Assembly: GCA_963712175.1 (NCBI GenBank)
Contig: CAVQGZ010000003.1
Span: 55,573-119,572 of the forward strand
Direction of reading: 5' to 3'
From: CAVQGZ01 sp963712175
Lineage (GTDB): Bacteria; Actinomycetota; Actinomycetes; Jiangellales; Jiangellaceae
Length of the DNA stretch: 64,000 bases
The notes below the pieces were generated by a model, which was not told where the DNA came from, did no database searches, and saw nothing but the letters and a program-made list of their open reading frames with translations. How positions within the stretch are numbered: the first letter of the stretch is position 1; each line of letters opens with the position of its first letter. The position numbers and the translations under genes were made by a program. Positions 8,323 to 17,763 of the stretch are shown here, in pieces.

Positions 8323-9369
8323 ATGCAGGTCCTACGCTTCTACGCTCCCCACGACGTGCGCCTGGAAGACGTCGACGAGCCCAGCTGCGGTCCCGACGAG
8401 GTCAAGCTGCGCGTGCGCAACTGCTCGACCTGCGGCACCGACGTCAAGATCCTCAACAACGGCCACCAGAACCTCAGCCCGCCGCGCATCATCGGCCACG
8501 AGATCGCCGGCGAGGTGGTCGACGTCGGCGCCAACGTCACTGGCTGGAGTGTCGCTGACCGGGCGCAGGTGATCGCGGCCGTCCCCTGCGGAGACTGCTA
8601 CGAGTGCCGCAGGGGCTGGATGGCGGTCTGCCAGAACCAGACCTCGGTCGGCTACCAGTACGAGGGCGGGTTCGCCGAGTACCTCATCGTGCCCCGCGAG
8701 GTGCTGAAGGTGGACGGCCTCAACCGCATCCCCGAGGGCGTCGGCTATGACGAGGCGTCCGTCGCCGAACCACTGGCCTGCGCCATCAATGCTCAAGAGC
8801 TGCTCGGCATCGAAGAGGGCGACACCGTCGTGGTGTTCGGTGCCGGACCGATCGGCTGCCTGCACATCCGCCTCGCCCGCGGTGTGCACAAGGCGGGCGC
8901 GGTCTACCTGGTCGACGTCAACAACGACCGGCTGAAGATGTCCGCGGACGCCGTGCACCCCGACGAGGTGATCAACGGCGCCGAGGTCGACGTCGTCGAG
9001 AAGGTCATGGAGCTCACTGGCGGACGTGGCGCAGACGTCGTCATCACCGCCACCGCTGCGAACGTCGCCCAGGAACAGGCCATCTCGATGGCCGCCCGCA
9101 ACGGCCGCATCTCCTTCTTCGGGGGGCTGCCCAAGACGAACCCCACCATCACCTGCGACTCCAACCTCGTGCACTACCGCCAGCTGCACATCCATGGCGC
9201 CAACGGGTCCGCCCCTTCCCACAACAAGAAGGCCCTCGAGTACATCGCCAACGGCGACGTACCCGTCAAGGACCTCATCACCGTCCGACTCCCCCTCGAG
9301 CGCGTCATGGACGCCTTCGACATCGTCGCCAACGGCGAAGCCATCAAGGTGACGATCGAGACCACCTAG
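8323..9369 (+). CDS. Zinc-dependent medium-chain (polyol-phosphate) dehydrogenase
   Basis: A 348-residue MDR-superfamily dehydrogenase. Catalytic zinc ligands are Cys37 (NCSTCGTD) and His59/Glu60 (IIGHEIAGEV). Structural zinc cysteines are 89, 92, 95 and 103 (PCGDCYECRRGWMAVC). The NAD(P) fold has VFGAGPIGC and then VYLVDVNNDRL. It resembles sorbitol/threonine dehydrogenases and galactitol-1-P dehydrogenase GatD. It is the last gene of the PTS operon, with no MtlD present, so it probably oxidises the hexitol phosphate to a ketose phosphate for the PfkB kinase. Substrate is inferred from context only. AAGGAG precedes the ATG. Confidence 0.85.
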   Translation: MQVLRFYAPHDVRLEDVDEPSCGPDEVKLRVRNCSTCGTDVKILNNGHQNLSPPRIIGHEIAGEVVDVGANVTGWSVADRAQVIAAVPCGDCYECRRGWMAVCQNQTSVGYQYEGGFAEYLIVPREVLKVDGLNRIPEGVGYDEASVAEPLACAINAQELLGIEEGDTVVVFGAGPIGCLHIRLARGVHKAGAVYLVDVNNDRLKMSADAVHPDEVINGAEVDVVEKVMELTGGRGADVVITATAANVAQEQAISMAARNGRISFFGGLPKTNPTITCDSNLVHYRQLHIHGANGSAPSHNKKALEYIANGDVPVKDLITVRLPLERVMDAFDIVANGEAIKVTIETT

Positions 9370-9417
9370 AACAGCCACAACTCTCGGGCCCGGTCGGCCA
9401 GCACGACTGAGACGGCG

Positions 9418-10026
9418 TCACCGACCCACGAGCGACACATTGGAGGGCCCGGTGACGAAGCACAGCGCCTGGCCCTCCTGTCGTCCCTCCCACCGGCTGG
9501 CAGTCCAGGGGAACGGTGCCGGCTCAAGACCGTCCGGCAACTGACCCGACACGCTCCAGTCGATCTCCCGCTCACACGCGGTCACGAACGCATCCGGCTC
9601 GGCGGCCTCGTCCTCACGCAGGGTGACAACAGAGATGAGCTCCAGCACGTGCGGCTCGTCACACGACACTCGAGTGGGCTGAGCGCTGGAGGCATAGGCG
9701 GCGCTCATGAAACCAGGCCGGGTGTAGCAGGTCCTGTCGTCAATGCTGCCGAAGTCAGTTGCCGCCTGGCTGGTCCGAGCGATGGTCGAAGCAACTGCCG
9801 TCTGCGTCTGCTGGAAGCGGCCCAGGTCCAGCACCGATCCGATGCTGACAGCATCGCTCGTCCACACCACCGTCAACACGACCGCGACAGCAGTCGCGAC
9901 TAGGGGCCGCCGCCCTCTCGGTGGTCGAGGCCGCGGTGCGGATCCCCAGCCTGCATGCACCAGAGAAGTGTTCCCTGGCGGGTCTCCTTGCACCAGTCGA
10001 GACACGGCGGCGCCGATCAGAGCCAC
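9418..10026 (-). CDS. Single-pass membrane protein with septum-formation-like extracellular domain
   Basis: Up to 202 residues; the exact start is uncertain. After a basic, proline-rich N-terminus there is one membrane segment (LVATAVAVVLTVVWTSDAV). The outer part has four cysteines in an arrangement like the actinobacterial 'septum formation' domain: a CYTR segment, SCDEPHVLELISVV, a TACEREI segment and a late ALCFV. That domain is common in actinobacterial lipoproteins and membrane proteins of unknown role. It converges on the dehydrogenase gene. Family call is from the SCDxPHxxE and late CFV pattern and is tentative. Confidence 0.5.
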   Translation of the reverse strand: MALIGAAVSRLVQGDPPGNTSLVHAGWGSAPRPRPPRGRRPLVATAVAVVLTVVWTSDAVSIGSVLDLGRFQQTQTAVASTIARTSQAATDFGSIDDRTCYTRPGFMSAAYASSAQPTRVSCDEPHVLELISVVTLREDEAAEPDAFVTACEREIDWSVSGQLPDGLEPAPFPWTASRWEGRQEGQALCFVTGPSNVSLVGR

Positions 10027-10624
10027 CCCGAGCCATGGAGATGCGGATCAACCTCGACGTATCGACCCATCTGAGCCAAGACCGCCACGTCTCCTCGGCC
10101 TCCTCAGCCTGCAGCCACACGCCGAAGGGCCCACCAGCACGCCGATCCTCGGGAAAGGGCCCGTCCCTGCAGTTCAGTCCGAGAGAGCCGAGGATCTCCT
10201 CAAGCGTCGACCACGACAGCCTCCGAAACGGACACTCGCTCGCTGGGGGGCATGAGCGAGCGTCCCCGCGCACCTCGAGGGACCCGCCGCGGGGGAACGG
10301 CGAGTCACTCCGCGAAGAACGCGCGCACACGATCAAGCACGGCCCATTCCCACAGAAGTGGACTCCGAGCAGCAGAAACGGGCGGGTGCGTTCCCGCGCC
10401 GTTCCCAGTCGCCATCGGGGAGGCACCGTCACGGCGTGTCACTGCCGACGACGTCGAGGATGTGACGGGGCGAGCTTCCCGCTGAGTCGGCGCGCGCGTA
10501 CGCGGAGGTGCGGTTCCGAGCTTCTCGCTCTGGCTCGTCGTGCCGTGTCTCCATCTCGGGGAGGAGGCCGACTCCGTCCTGAGGACGACGACCGACTGCG
10601 TGTCGCCGTCCTACTATCGCGGCG
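10027..10624. other. Non-coding gap with an interspersed-repeat copy
   Basis: About 600 bp without a supported gene. CGCTCGCT (10237-10244) and AGCGAGCG (10255-10262) form an inverted repeat around a G-rich loop. Positions 10251-10282 match, on the minus strand, the end of the repeat family seen at 32421 and 49581. Confidence 0.45.
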
Positions 10625-11794
10625 ATGGAGCAACGACTGCCTTCGTGGTTCGCCGACACCGTCATCGGTGTGGGCCTCTTCGTGCTCTCGCTGGGATCCC
10701 TGCGCGACTTGGCCCAGCTCGGCCTGCTCGACGAGTTCAGCCGGGCGACCGACGCGCTCGGGATCGTGTTCATCGCGATGCAGACCCTTCCGCTGGCGTT
10801 CCGCCGCCGATACCCGGTGGCGGTGCTGGTGGTGGTGCTGGTCGGGTTCCTGCTCGACCGGGGCCTGGACTACCCCTCGACGTTTGCAGGTGTAGGAACG
10901 CTGGTGGCCATCCACGCAGTCGGCTCCGAGCTGCCGGCGCGTCGCTCGGGCATCGTGGGGCTGGGGATCATCGGCGCGGTCACGGCTTACACGCTCATCG
11001 GGTCGGTGCTGTACGCGTCTGTCGGGCTCGACGATGCCCTCTTCGTGTTCCTGACCGGGCTGGTCGCGCTGTACCTCGGCCGTGAGGTGCACGAGCGCCG
11101 GGAGGAGTCCCGACAGCTTGAGGAGCGCGCCGAACGGGCCGAACGCGAGCGGGAGGAGCGTGCACGGGTGGCTGTCGCCGACGAGCGCGCCCGGATCGCC
11201 CGCGAGCTTCATGACGTGGTGGCCCACCAGATCTCGCTGATGACCGTGCAGGCCGAGGGCGCCGCGCGGCTGGCCTCCGGGGAGGACCCACGGGTGAGGG
11301 AGGCGCTGCGGACGATCGGCGACGCCGGCCGGGAGGGGCTGGCGGAGATGCGCCGGGTGGTCGGTCTGCTGCGCGAGCCTGCCTTCGACCCGCTCGAGCC
11401 GCAACCCAGGCTGGCGGAGCTGCCGCGGCTGACCGAGCAACTTGCCGAGGCCGGGCTGCCCGTGTCGCTGCACGTCAAGGGCGATCCTCGACGGCTGCCC
11501 AGCGGTGTCGACCTCAGCGCATACCGGATCGTGCAGGAGTCGCTCACGAACACGCTCAAGCACGGCGGCCCAGGTGCCACTGCGGACGTGACGCTCGACT
11601 ACCGACCTGAGGGCCTCGACCTCACAATCGTCGACGACGGGCGCGGCCTCACCGGCCCGAGCGACGGTGGCCACGGCCTCGTCGGCATACGGGAGCGCAC
11701 GGCGCTGCTGTCCGGCGAGCTCACCGCCGGGCCACGACCCGGAGGCGGGTTCTCCGTCCACGCGCATCTCCCGAGCACCCCGAGGCGCTCGTGA
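10625..11794 (+). CDS. NarL-type sensor histidine kinase
   Basis: A 389-residue kinase. The N-terminal half has about five hydrophobic membrane segments and no large sensor domain. A charged coiled-coil (about 155-185) follows. The HisKA_3 motif ARIARELHDVVAHQISLM carries the phosphorylated His196, and the ATPase domain has the N-box (RIVQESLTNTLKHG), the G1 box (VDDGRGL) and GHGLVGIRERT. It phosphorylates the response regulator whose start overlaps its stop. Such intramembrane kinases in actinobacteria often sit beside ABC exporters, as here, and respond to membrane-active compounds. The signal is not known. Confidence 0.9.
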   Translation: MEQRLPSWFADTVIGVGLFVLSLGSLRDLAQLGLLDEFSRATDALGIVFIAMQTLPLAFRRRYPVAVLVVVLVGFLLDRGLDYPSTFAGVGTLVAIHAVGSELPARRSGIVGLGIIGAVTAYTLIGSVLYASVGLDDALFVFLTGLVALYLGREVHERREESRQLEERAERAEREREERARVAVADERARIARELHDVVAHQISLMTVQAEGAARLASGEDPRVREALRTIGDAGREGLAEMRRVVGLLREPAFDPLEPQPRLAELPRLTEQLAEAGLPVSLHVKGDPRRLPSGVDLSAYRIVQESLTNTLKHGGPGATADVTLDYRPEGLDLTIVDDGRGLTGPSDGGHGLVGIRERTALLSGELTAGPRPGGGFSVHAHLPSTPRRS

Positions 11795-12438
11795 CCCGTG
11801 TCGCGGTGGTTGACGACCAGGAGATGGTGCGCACCGGCCTGCGGATGGTGCTCGACGCGGAGCCGAGCATGGAGGTCGTCGGAGAGGCCGGGGACGGCGC
11901 CGGGGCCGTCTCGCTCGCCGACCGTGAACGGCCCGACGTCGTCCTCATGGACATCCGCATGCCCGGCATGGACGGGCTCGAGGCCACCCGGCGCATCACC
12001 GCTGCCCACCCCGAGGTCGCGGTGCTCGTGCTCACGACCTTCGACCTCGACGAGTACGTCTACGCCGCGCTGCGCGCCGGCGCGGCCGGTTTTCTGCTCA
12101 AGGACGCCCCTGCCGACGACCTCGTCCATGCGATCGCCGTTGTCGCCCGCGGCGACGCGCTGCTCGCGCCGTCGGTCACCAAGCGGCTCATGGCCGAGTT
12201 CGCTGCTCGTCCCGATGCGTCGTCGGTGAGCCTGGACGGCGTCACCGATCGCGAGGTCGAGGTGCTGCGGCTGGTCGCGCGCGGCATGAGCAATGCTGAG
12301 ATCGCCGAGCAGCTCTTCGTAGCCGAGACCACCGTCAAGACCCACGTGTCGCGGTTGCTCATGAAGTTGGGCGTGCGCGACCGGGTGCAGCTGGTCGTGG
12401 CGGCCTACGAGGCCGGGCTGGTTCACCCCACGCCCTGA
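11791..12438 (+). CDS. NarL/LuxR-family response regulator
   Basis: A 215-residue regulator: receiver domain (1-120) with VVDDQEMVRTG, phosphoacceptor Asp54 in VVLMDIRMPGMDG and the conserved Lys in GFLLKDAP. A LuxR-type HTH follows (about 148-205; VTDREVEVLRLVARGMSNAE, then TVKTHVSRLLMKL). The GTG start overlaps the kinase stop in GTGA. It probably activates the ABC transporter operon 145 bp downstream. Confidence 0.93.
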   Translation: MTRVAVVDDQEMVRTGLRMVLDAEPSMEVVGEAGDGAGAVSLADRERPDVVLMDIRMPGMDGLEATRRITAAHPEVAVLVLTTFDLDEYVYAALRAGAAGFLLKDAPADDLVHAIAVVARGDALLAPSVTKRLMAEFAARPDASSVSLDGVTDREVEVLRLVARGMSNAEIAEQLFVAETTVKTHVSRLLMKLGVRDRVQLVVAAYEAGLVHPTP

Positions 12439-12439
12439 C

Positions 12440-12457
12440 GGAGGACACGGGTCCTCC
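12440..12457 (+). terminator. Hairpin after the response regulator
   Basis: GGAGGAC and GTCCTCC, perfect 7-base arms around ACGG, lie two bases past the stop. No T-tract, as often in high-GC actinobacteria. Termination or an operator role for the ABC genes are both possible. Confidence 0.45.
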
Positions 12458-12583
12458 TCACGACGGACTCGCGGGGCAAGGGCATCCGTCCGCAGTCTGA
12501 CGTTCGGGCCGTTCTTGTGCCGGACGCGCTTCGGTCCGCGCCGGGCGACTCTGGTGATGACGCCAGACACCGAGGAGGACCCC

Positions 12584-13342
12584 ATGACCCTGGCACCGAC
12601 CATCACCACGACAGCTCAACGGGTCGCGGCCCGCATGCGCGACGGACGCAAGACCTACGGCATGGGCTCGACCGAGGTCCGTGCCCTCGACGGCGTGGAC
12701 GTGGACCTCGAGCAAGGCGCGTTCACAGCCATCATGGGCCCATCGGGCTCCGGCAAGTCGACGTTGCTGCACACCCTCGCCGGCCTCGACACCCTCGACA
12801 GCGGCGAGGTGTGGGTGGGCGACGCGATGCTCGGCGACCTCGACGACCGAGGCCTGACGCGGCTGCGCCGAGACCACGTCGGCTTCATCTTCCAGGCCTT
12901 CAACCTCGTCCCCACCCTCACCGCCCGCGAGAACGTGCTGCTTCCCCTCACCATCGCCCGCCGGGAGCCCGACCCCGACTGGTTCGACGTGGTCGTCTCC
13001 ACCGTCGGCCTCGCTGATCGGCTGCACCACCGCCCGAGCGAGCTGTCCGGCGGGCAGCAGCAGCGCGTCGCCGCAGCCCGCGCCCTCGTCTCACAGCCGA
13101 AAATCGTGTTCGCCGACGAGCCGTCAGGCAACCTCGACTCCCAGTCGGGAGCCGAGCTGCTCGGGTTCATGCGGATGGCCGCGAGGGAGATGGGCCAGAC
13201 CATCGTCATGGTCACCCACGACGCCACGGCGGCGGCCTACGCCGATCGAGTCGTGTTCCTCTCTGACGGTCGGGTCGTCGACCAGATGGACGAACCGACC
13301 GCCGACGCTGTGCTCGACCGGATGAAGACCCTGGGAGCGTGA
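12584..13342 (+). CDS. ABC transporter ATP-binding protein (MacB/LolD type)
   Basis: A 252-residue ATPase. Walker A is GPSGSGKST, Q-loop FIFQAFNLVP, signature LSGGQQQRVA, Walker B VFADEPSGNLDS and H-loop VTHD. The group energises FtsX-like permeases that export peptides, drugs or lipoproteins. The ATG at 12584 has GAGGAGG upstream. Its stop overlaps the permease GTG (GTGA). With the two-component system upstream this forms a sense-and-export module. Confidence 0.93.
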   Translation: MTLAPTITTTAQRVAARMRDGRKTYGMGSTEVRALDGVDVDLEQGAFTAIMGPSGSGKSTLLHTLAGLDTLDSGEVWVGDAMLGDLDDRGLTRLRRDHVGFIFQAFNLVPTLTARENVLLPLTIARREPDPDWFDVVVSTVGLADRLHHRPSELSGGQQQRVAAARALVSQPKIVFADEPSGNLDSQSGAELLGFMRMAAREMGQTIVMVTHDATAAAYADRVVFLSDGRVVDQMDEPTADAVLDRMKTLGA

Positions 13343-15861
13343 CACCGATGCTGCGTACCGCCCTCACCACCGCCCTCGCCCACAAGGCCCGACTTGCGCT
13401 GACCTCGATTGCGATCATGCTGGGGGTCGCCTTCGTTACCGGGTCGCTGGTGTTCACCGACACCATCCAGGCCCGCTTCGACACCCTCTTCGCCGACGTC
13501 TACGACGGGGTGGACGCCTCGGTGCGGGCCGAGCCCGACGGCGTCGCCTCCGGGGTCACCACCCAGGTCGGCTCGATCCCCCAGACGCTGGGGGCCGAGA
13601 TCCTCGCCCGGGACGACGTCGCCGCGGCCGAGGGGTACGTACAGGCGTTCGGGCAGGTCATCGACGCCGACGGCGAGCCCGTCGGCGGCATGGGCGCGCC
13701 CACGTACGTGTACTCGTGGATCGACGAGCCCGACCTCAACCCGTTCCGCATCACCGACGGCGACGGGCGCGCCCCCGGGGCGTCCGGCGAGGTGGTCGTC
13801 GACGTCGCCACAGCCGATCTGGCGGACCTGTCCGTCGGTGACCGCGTGGGCATCCAGTTCCCCGCCGGCACCGAGACGTTCGACCTGGTCGGGGTCGCCT
13901 CCTTCGGCGACACGGACAACCTCGCGGGCGCGACCATCACCGTCGTCCCGCTGCCGGACGCGCAGCGCATCCTCGGCATGGAGGGGCGGGTGAGTTTCGT
14001 CGACGTCGTCGCCGCCGAAGGGGTCGACCCCGCGAGACTCGTCGACCGTCTCGGCTCCGTCGTGCCCGACGGCGTCGAGGTTGTCACCGGCGACCAGCAG
14101 ACCGCCGAAGCGATCTCCGGCTTCACCGAAGGCCTGGCCTTCATGTCGGCGGCGCTGCTCGGCTTTGCCGCAGTGGCGGTCCTCGTCGGCGCATTCATCA
14201 TCCACAACACCTTCCGCATCGTCGTGGCCCAGCGCACCCGCGAGTTGGCTCTGCTGCGTGCCCTCGGCGCATCCTCGCGACAGGTCATCGGTCTGGTGCT
14301 CGCGGAGGCCCTGGTGGTCGCGACCCTGGCGTCCGCCGTTGGGGTAGGCCTGGGCATCGGGGTGTCCGAGCTCATCCAGGCGGGTATGGACGCGGTCGGC
14401 TTCGGACCCCCCGAGGGTCCACTGACCCTCGCGCCGCGCACCTTCGTCGTCGCCATGACGGTCGGTGTGCTGGTCACCGCGCTCTCGGCGCTGCTTCCCG
14501 CCGTCCGAGCCTCGCGGGTTCCTCCCGTTGCCGCGATGGGCGCCACCACTGCCCGATCGGTCGAGCGGCCGGCGCGGGTCTGGCTGCGGGTGGCCCTCCT
14601 CGTCGCCGGCACCGGGGCCGTGGCCGCCGGTCTTGCCGCCGACCAGGTCGTGCTCACCGGGGCAGGGGCGGCACTCGCCGTCATCGCGCTGCTGACGCTC
14701 GCGCCGATGCTGACCCGGCCGGTCGCGAGCATCCTGGGACGCCCGGTGCCCGGCGTCGTGGGCCAGCTCGCACGGGAGAACACCGCCCGCGACCCACGCC
14801 GCACCTCGGCAACCGCGTCCGCGCTCATGATCGGCATCGCGCTGGTGGTCTTCACGGCGATCTTCGCTGCGTCGACCAAGGAGTCGATCAGCGCCTCCCT
14901 CGAGGAGTCCTTCCCCGGCGACCTGACGGTGGCGGCGACCAACCCCTTCATGGCCGTGTCCGCCGACGCCCAAGACACCGTCGCCGCCGCGGACGGAGTC
15001 GCGATCGCGTCCCCGGTGCGCATGGGTACTGGGCTCGTGGACGGGGCAGAGTCGAGCATCACCGCGGTCGTCGGTGCCACGATCGACGAGGTGTACAACG
15101 CCGACACGATGATCGCGCTCGGCGACATCGGCACCGGCGTGCTCGTCGCTGAGTCCGTGGTCGCCGACCGAGCCATCGGCCTCGGCGACACCGTCACCGT
15201 GGCGCTGACGTCGGAGACCTCGGCCGACCTCACGATCGTCGGCACGCACGGCGGCGGCAACCTCGGGGACTACGTGGTCGACGCCTCGACCTGGGACGAG
15301 CTCGGCGGCGGCGCCGACGCTGCCATGATGCTCGTCGCGCTGGACGCCGGCAGCGACGTCGACGAGGGCTCGGCCGCCGTCGAGGAGGCGCTGGCGAGGT
15401 TCCCGTCCCTGGTGGTGCAGACCACGTCGCAGCAGATTGCTGCCGCCGTGGCCCAGGTGGACGCCTTCCTCGTACTGTTCACCGGGCTGCTGGCGATGGC
15501 ACTGCTCATCGCGGTGCTGGGCATCGCCAACACCCTCGTGCTGTCCATTGTCGAGCGGACCCGGGAGATTGGACTGCTGCGGGCCGTCGGCCTCTCACGG
15601 GCCCAGGTTCGCTGGATGATCACGAGCGAGTCGGTCGTCACCGCACTGTTCGGCGCGGTAGTCGGATCCGCCGTCGGGATGGCGCTCGGCTGGGTCGTGG
15701 TCACGGCCTTCGGCGACCAGGGGCTCGGCACGCTCGCCATCCCCGTCACCGAGCTGGTCGTCTGGCTCGCCCTCGCAGCCCTCGCCGGAGTCGTGGCCGC
15801 CGCGCTGCCGGCGCGAAAGGCGGCTCGGCTCGACGTACTCCGGGCGATCGCCTACGAGTAG
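13339..15861 (+). CDS. FtsX-like ABC transporter permease, duplicated architecture
   Basis: An 840-residue permease with two FtsX domains, each with an N-terminal helix, a large extracellular MacB-like region and three further helices. First FtsX core about 265-400 (GAFIIHNTFRIVVAQRTREL, then ALLRALGASSRQV). Second core about 715-835 (IANTLVLSIVERTREIGLL, then RAVGLSRAQVRWM). It pairs with the ATPase it overlaps. The long open frame without indels argues against a uniformly high error rate in this sequence. The substrate is unknown; antimicrobial-peptide or drug export is typical for this architecture. Confidence 0.92.
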   Translation: MTPMLRTALTTALAHKARLALTSIAIMLGVAFVTGSLVFTDTIQARFDTLFADVYDGVDASVRAEPDGVASGVTTQVGSIPQTLGAEILARDDVAAAEGYVQAFGQVIDADGEPVGGMGAPTYVYSWIDEPDLNPFRITDGDGRAPGASGEVVVDVATADLADLSVGDRVGIQFPAGTETFDLVGVASFGDTDNLAGATITVVPLPDAQRILGMEGRVSFVDVVAAEGVDPARLVDRLGSVVPDGVEVVTGDQQTAEAISGFTEGLAFMSAALLGFAAVAVLVGAFIIHNTFRIVVAQRTRELALLRALGASSRQVIGLVLAEALVVATLASAVGVGLGIGVSELIQAGMDAVGFGPPEGPLTLAPRTFVVAMTVGVLVTALSALLPAVRASRVPPVAAMGATTARSVERPARVWLRVALLVAGTGAVAAGLAADQVVLTGAGAALAVIALLTLAPMLTRPVASILGRPVPGVVGQLARENTARDPRRTSATASALMIGIALVVFTAIFAASTKESISASLEESFPGDLTVAATNPFMAVSADAQDTVAAADGVAIASPVRMGTGLVDGAESSITAVVGATIDEVYNADTMIALGDIGTGVLVAESVVADRAIGLGDTVTVALTSETSADLTIVGTHGGGNLGDYVVDASTWDELGGGADAAMMLVALDAGSDVDEGSAAVEEALARFPSLVVQTTSQQIAAAVAQVDAFLVLFTGLLAMALLIAVLGIANTLVLSIVERTREIGLLRAVGLSRAQVRWMITSESVVTALFGAVVGSAVGMALGWVVVTAFGDQGLGTLAIPVTELVVWLALAALAGVVAAALPARKAARLDVLRAIAYE

Positions 15862-16079
15862 GGCGTGCGTGAGCAGACACTGCACCACAGACGTGCGCGC
15901 CGCTGGAGTCGGCCTGCGGCGTGTCAGGGGAGCTCGGTCCCGGCTGCCTACGGTCCGAGCTCAGGGGCACGACTGCGGCCAGGGTGGCCGCAGATCTGCG
16001 GCCCAACCGAAAGCAAGAGACCCAGAACCCTCCTCCCCCACCCCTCCACCACGACCACCACGCCGAGCGCGACGGGGGA

Positions 16080-16440
16080 CGGCGGAGGCGGAGCCAGCGA
16101 CCGATCAGGCCGACGAGGTGCTGGCGCGGTGCGGGATCACCGACCTGGCGGCGCTCACCGAGCACTGCCAAGCCGCCCGGAAGGCGCTCGGCCTGTCCGC
16201 GACCCGCTGGGCCGGGCCGTGCCTGCTCGCCGCCATCCAGCTCGCCCTGCTACGCGGCTGGCCCGCCGAGCAGATCCCACCCGCCCTCCTCGAACTCGCC
16301 GCCGACCGCGAGACCCGCTCACCGATGCGGCTCGCCGAAGCCGGCCCGTGGTGGGACCAGCCCCCACCCCCACCACCCGAGCTCGAGGGCGTGGACCTGA
16401 CCGCGCTGGAGTCCGAGCTCGACGACATCGCCGGCCAGCG
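16080..16440 (+). pseudogene. Fragment of an accessory (replication/transfer-like) protein
   Basis: An open stretch without a clear start: DEVLARCGITDLAALTEHCQ, then ARKALGLSATRWAGPCLLAA, then RSPMRLAEAGPWWDQ, and a proline run before LEGVDLTALESELDDIAGQ. It has protein-like composition, and I recall similar 'RSPMRLAEAGPWWD' C-termini in actinobacterial plasmid and mobile-element proteins, but cannot name the family. It runs directly into TA-like sequence at 16449, suggesting a deletion junction. No function is assigned. Confidence 0.4.
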
Positions 16441-16448
16441 CCCCGCCC

Positions 16449-16660
16449 TGCAAGCACCGCATCGGCAAAGCCCGCGCCTGCAGGCGATGCAGGATGCCGG
16501 AGAGCCTGACGTCATCCCGGGTGAGGACGGCCGGCTGCTGTTTATCGGACACGACGAACGAGGCGTCCACCTGAAGGTCATCGCCATCGCCATCGCCCAA
16601 CCGGGTCACCGGACCAGATGTCGATCTGGACACCGAGGGTGTGCCCGACAGCGTCAACGA
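16449..16660 (+). pseudogene. Relic of the same TA family as 24139-24674
   Basis: The toxin part reads KHRIGKARA, then after a one-base loss near 16477 LQAMQDAGEPDVIPGEDGR and LLFIGHDERGVHLKVIAI. This parallels the intact protein at 24139 (RHRIGKARALHVIEGADL, LVWVGEDDRGLELEVV). About 16606-16650 in a third frame reads VTGPDVDLDTE, matching the start of the intact antitoxin (VVGPDIDLDRE). Both genes are truncated. The relation is seen directly by comparing the two loci. Confidence 0.6.
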
Positions 16661-16806
16661 TCGACCCCGACCGGTGGCGCTCGTACCGCGGCGGGCTGTC
16701 CCGGCGCAGCGCCGCCTTCACCGTGTTCTTCGAACACCCCAACCGGCCGGCCCGGCACTGCCGGCGTGGCCTCGGGCGGACCAGCGGTGACAAGGAGAAA
16801 CGGGTG

Positions 16807-17763
16807 ATGCACGTGGCGATCATCTATGACAGCGAGACTGGGCCGACCGAGCGGGCGTCTGAGGCCATGGGCGACGTCGTGCGGGCGGCCGGGCATGAGG
16901 CCACCGTGAGTTCGGTTCGGATTGCGGACCCAGCAACGCTGGGTGCCGCCGACGCGATCTGTGTGGGCAGTTGGTGCAAGGGCCTGTTCGTCCTTCGTCA
17001 GCACGCCACGGAGGCGACGATGGACTTCATCGATCGCCTCGAAGGCATCGACGGGAAGCCTGCCGCCGTGTTCTGCACGTACAAGACTGCTGTTGGCGGG
17101 ATGCTGGACTCGATGGCCGATCGATTGGTGAGCCGCGGAGCCGACGTCACCGGTGCGTTCAAGTCGCGGGGGCCGGTCGCGCCCGTTCACCGGAAGGCTC
17201 ACGGCGGAGACGCTGGCGGCACGGGTTGGGGCGGGAGCGACCTGCGCTGGGCGATCGGTGGTCGCAACGAGTTCAAGCTGGAGGCGGTGCGCGACAGCCT
17301 GGGCTTGGCGGCGCAGGACATCCCCATCATCGTCGGCGACAGCCACGATATGGCCCCGCTGGAACGACTGGTGGCCCGAACGAACGTGGTGTGCTCGACG
17401 GTCGGCCCCTACGCGATGTACGGCTCGGAGCTGCTGGCTGCGTGTGCGCGGTCGGGAACGAATTGCCGCGACATCGCGGCCGAACCGCACTGGATCCGGA
17501 CGATGGTGGATGCACACGCCGCCGAGGCCGCGCAGACCGGTGCCCGCATCATCCATGCCTGCGGGATGGACTCCATCCCGTCCGACGTGGGAGTCCTCTT
17601 CCTGCAACGCCGAGCGAGAGAGGTCCACGGCGAGCCGTGCTCGAACGTGAGGATGCGGGTGACCGGGATGAAGGGCGGCTTCAGCGGCGGCACTGCGGCC
17701 AGCCTGCTGCACGGCACCGACGCAGGCCGGCACGATCCTTCCATCGGTCGAGCCATGACGGAG
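16807..17763 (+). pseudogene. Flavodoxin-like protein fused to enoyl-reductase fragment
   Basis: Residues 1 to about 118 form a short flavodoxin-like domain (MHVAIIYDSETGPTERASEA, GSWCKGLFVLRQHA, FCTYKTAVGGMLDSM). After FKSRGPVA the frame enters a saccharopine-dehydrogenase-like 'trans-acting enoyl reductase' (LRWAIGGRNEFKLEAVRDSL, VGPYAMYGSELLAACARSGT, HACGMDSIPSDVGVLFLQRR). That domain lacks its nucleotide-binding GATGxTG start. The piece PFTGRLTAETLAARVGAG appears in another frame at about 17179-17233, so it is frameshifted as well. Similarity ends near 17760; the open frame beyond is random. A deletion fused two genes. AAGGAG precedes GTG 16804/ATG 16807, so the flavodoxin part could still be made. 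Confidence 0.65.

Noticed and set aside
13237..15260. Long minus-strand frames opposite the FtsX permease
   Set aside because: Shadow frames of the permease gene (Asp/Gly/His/Arg- or Ser/Thr/Pro-rich), with no family features.
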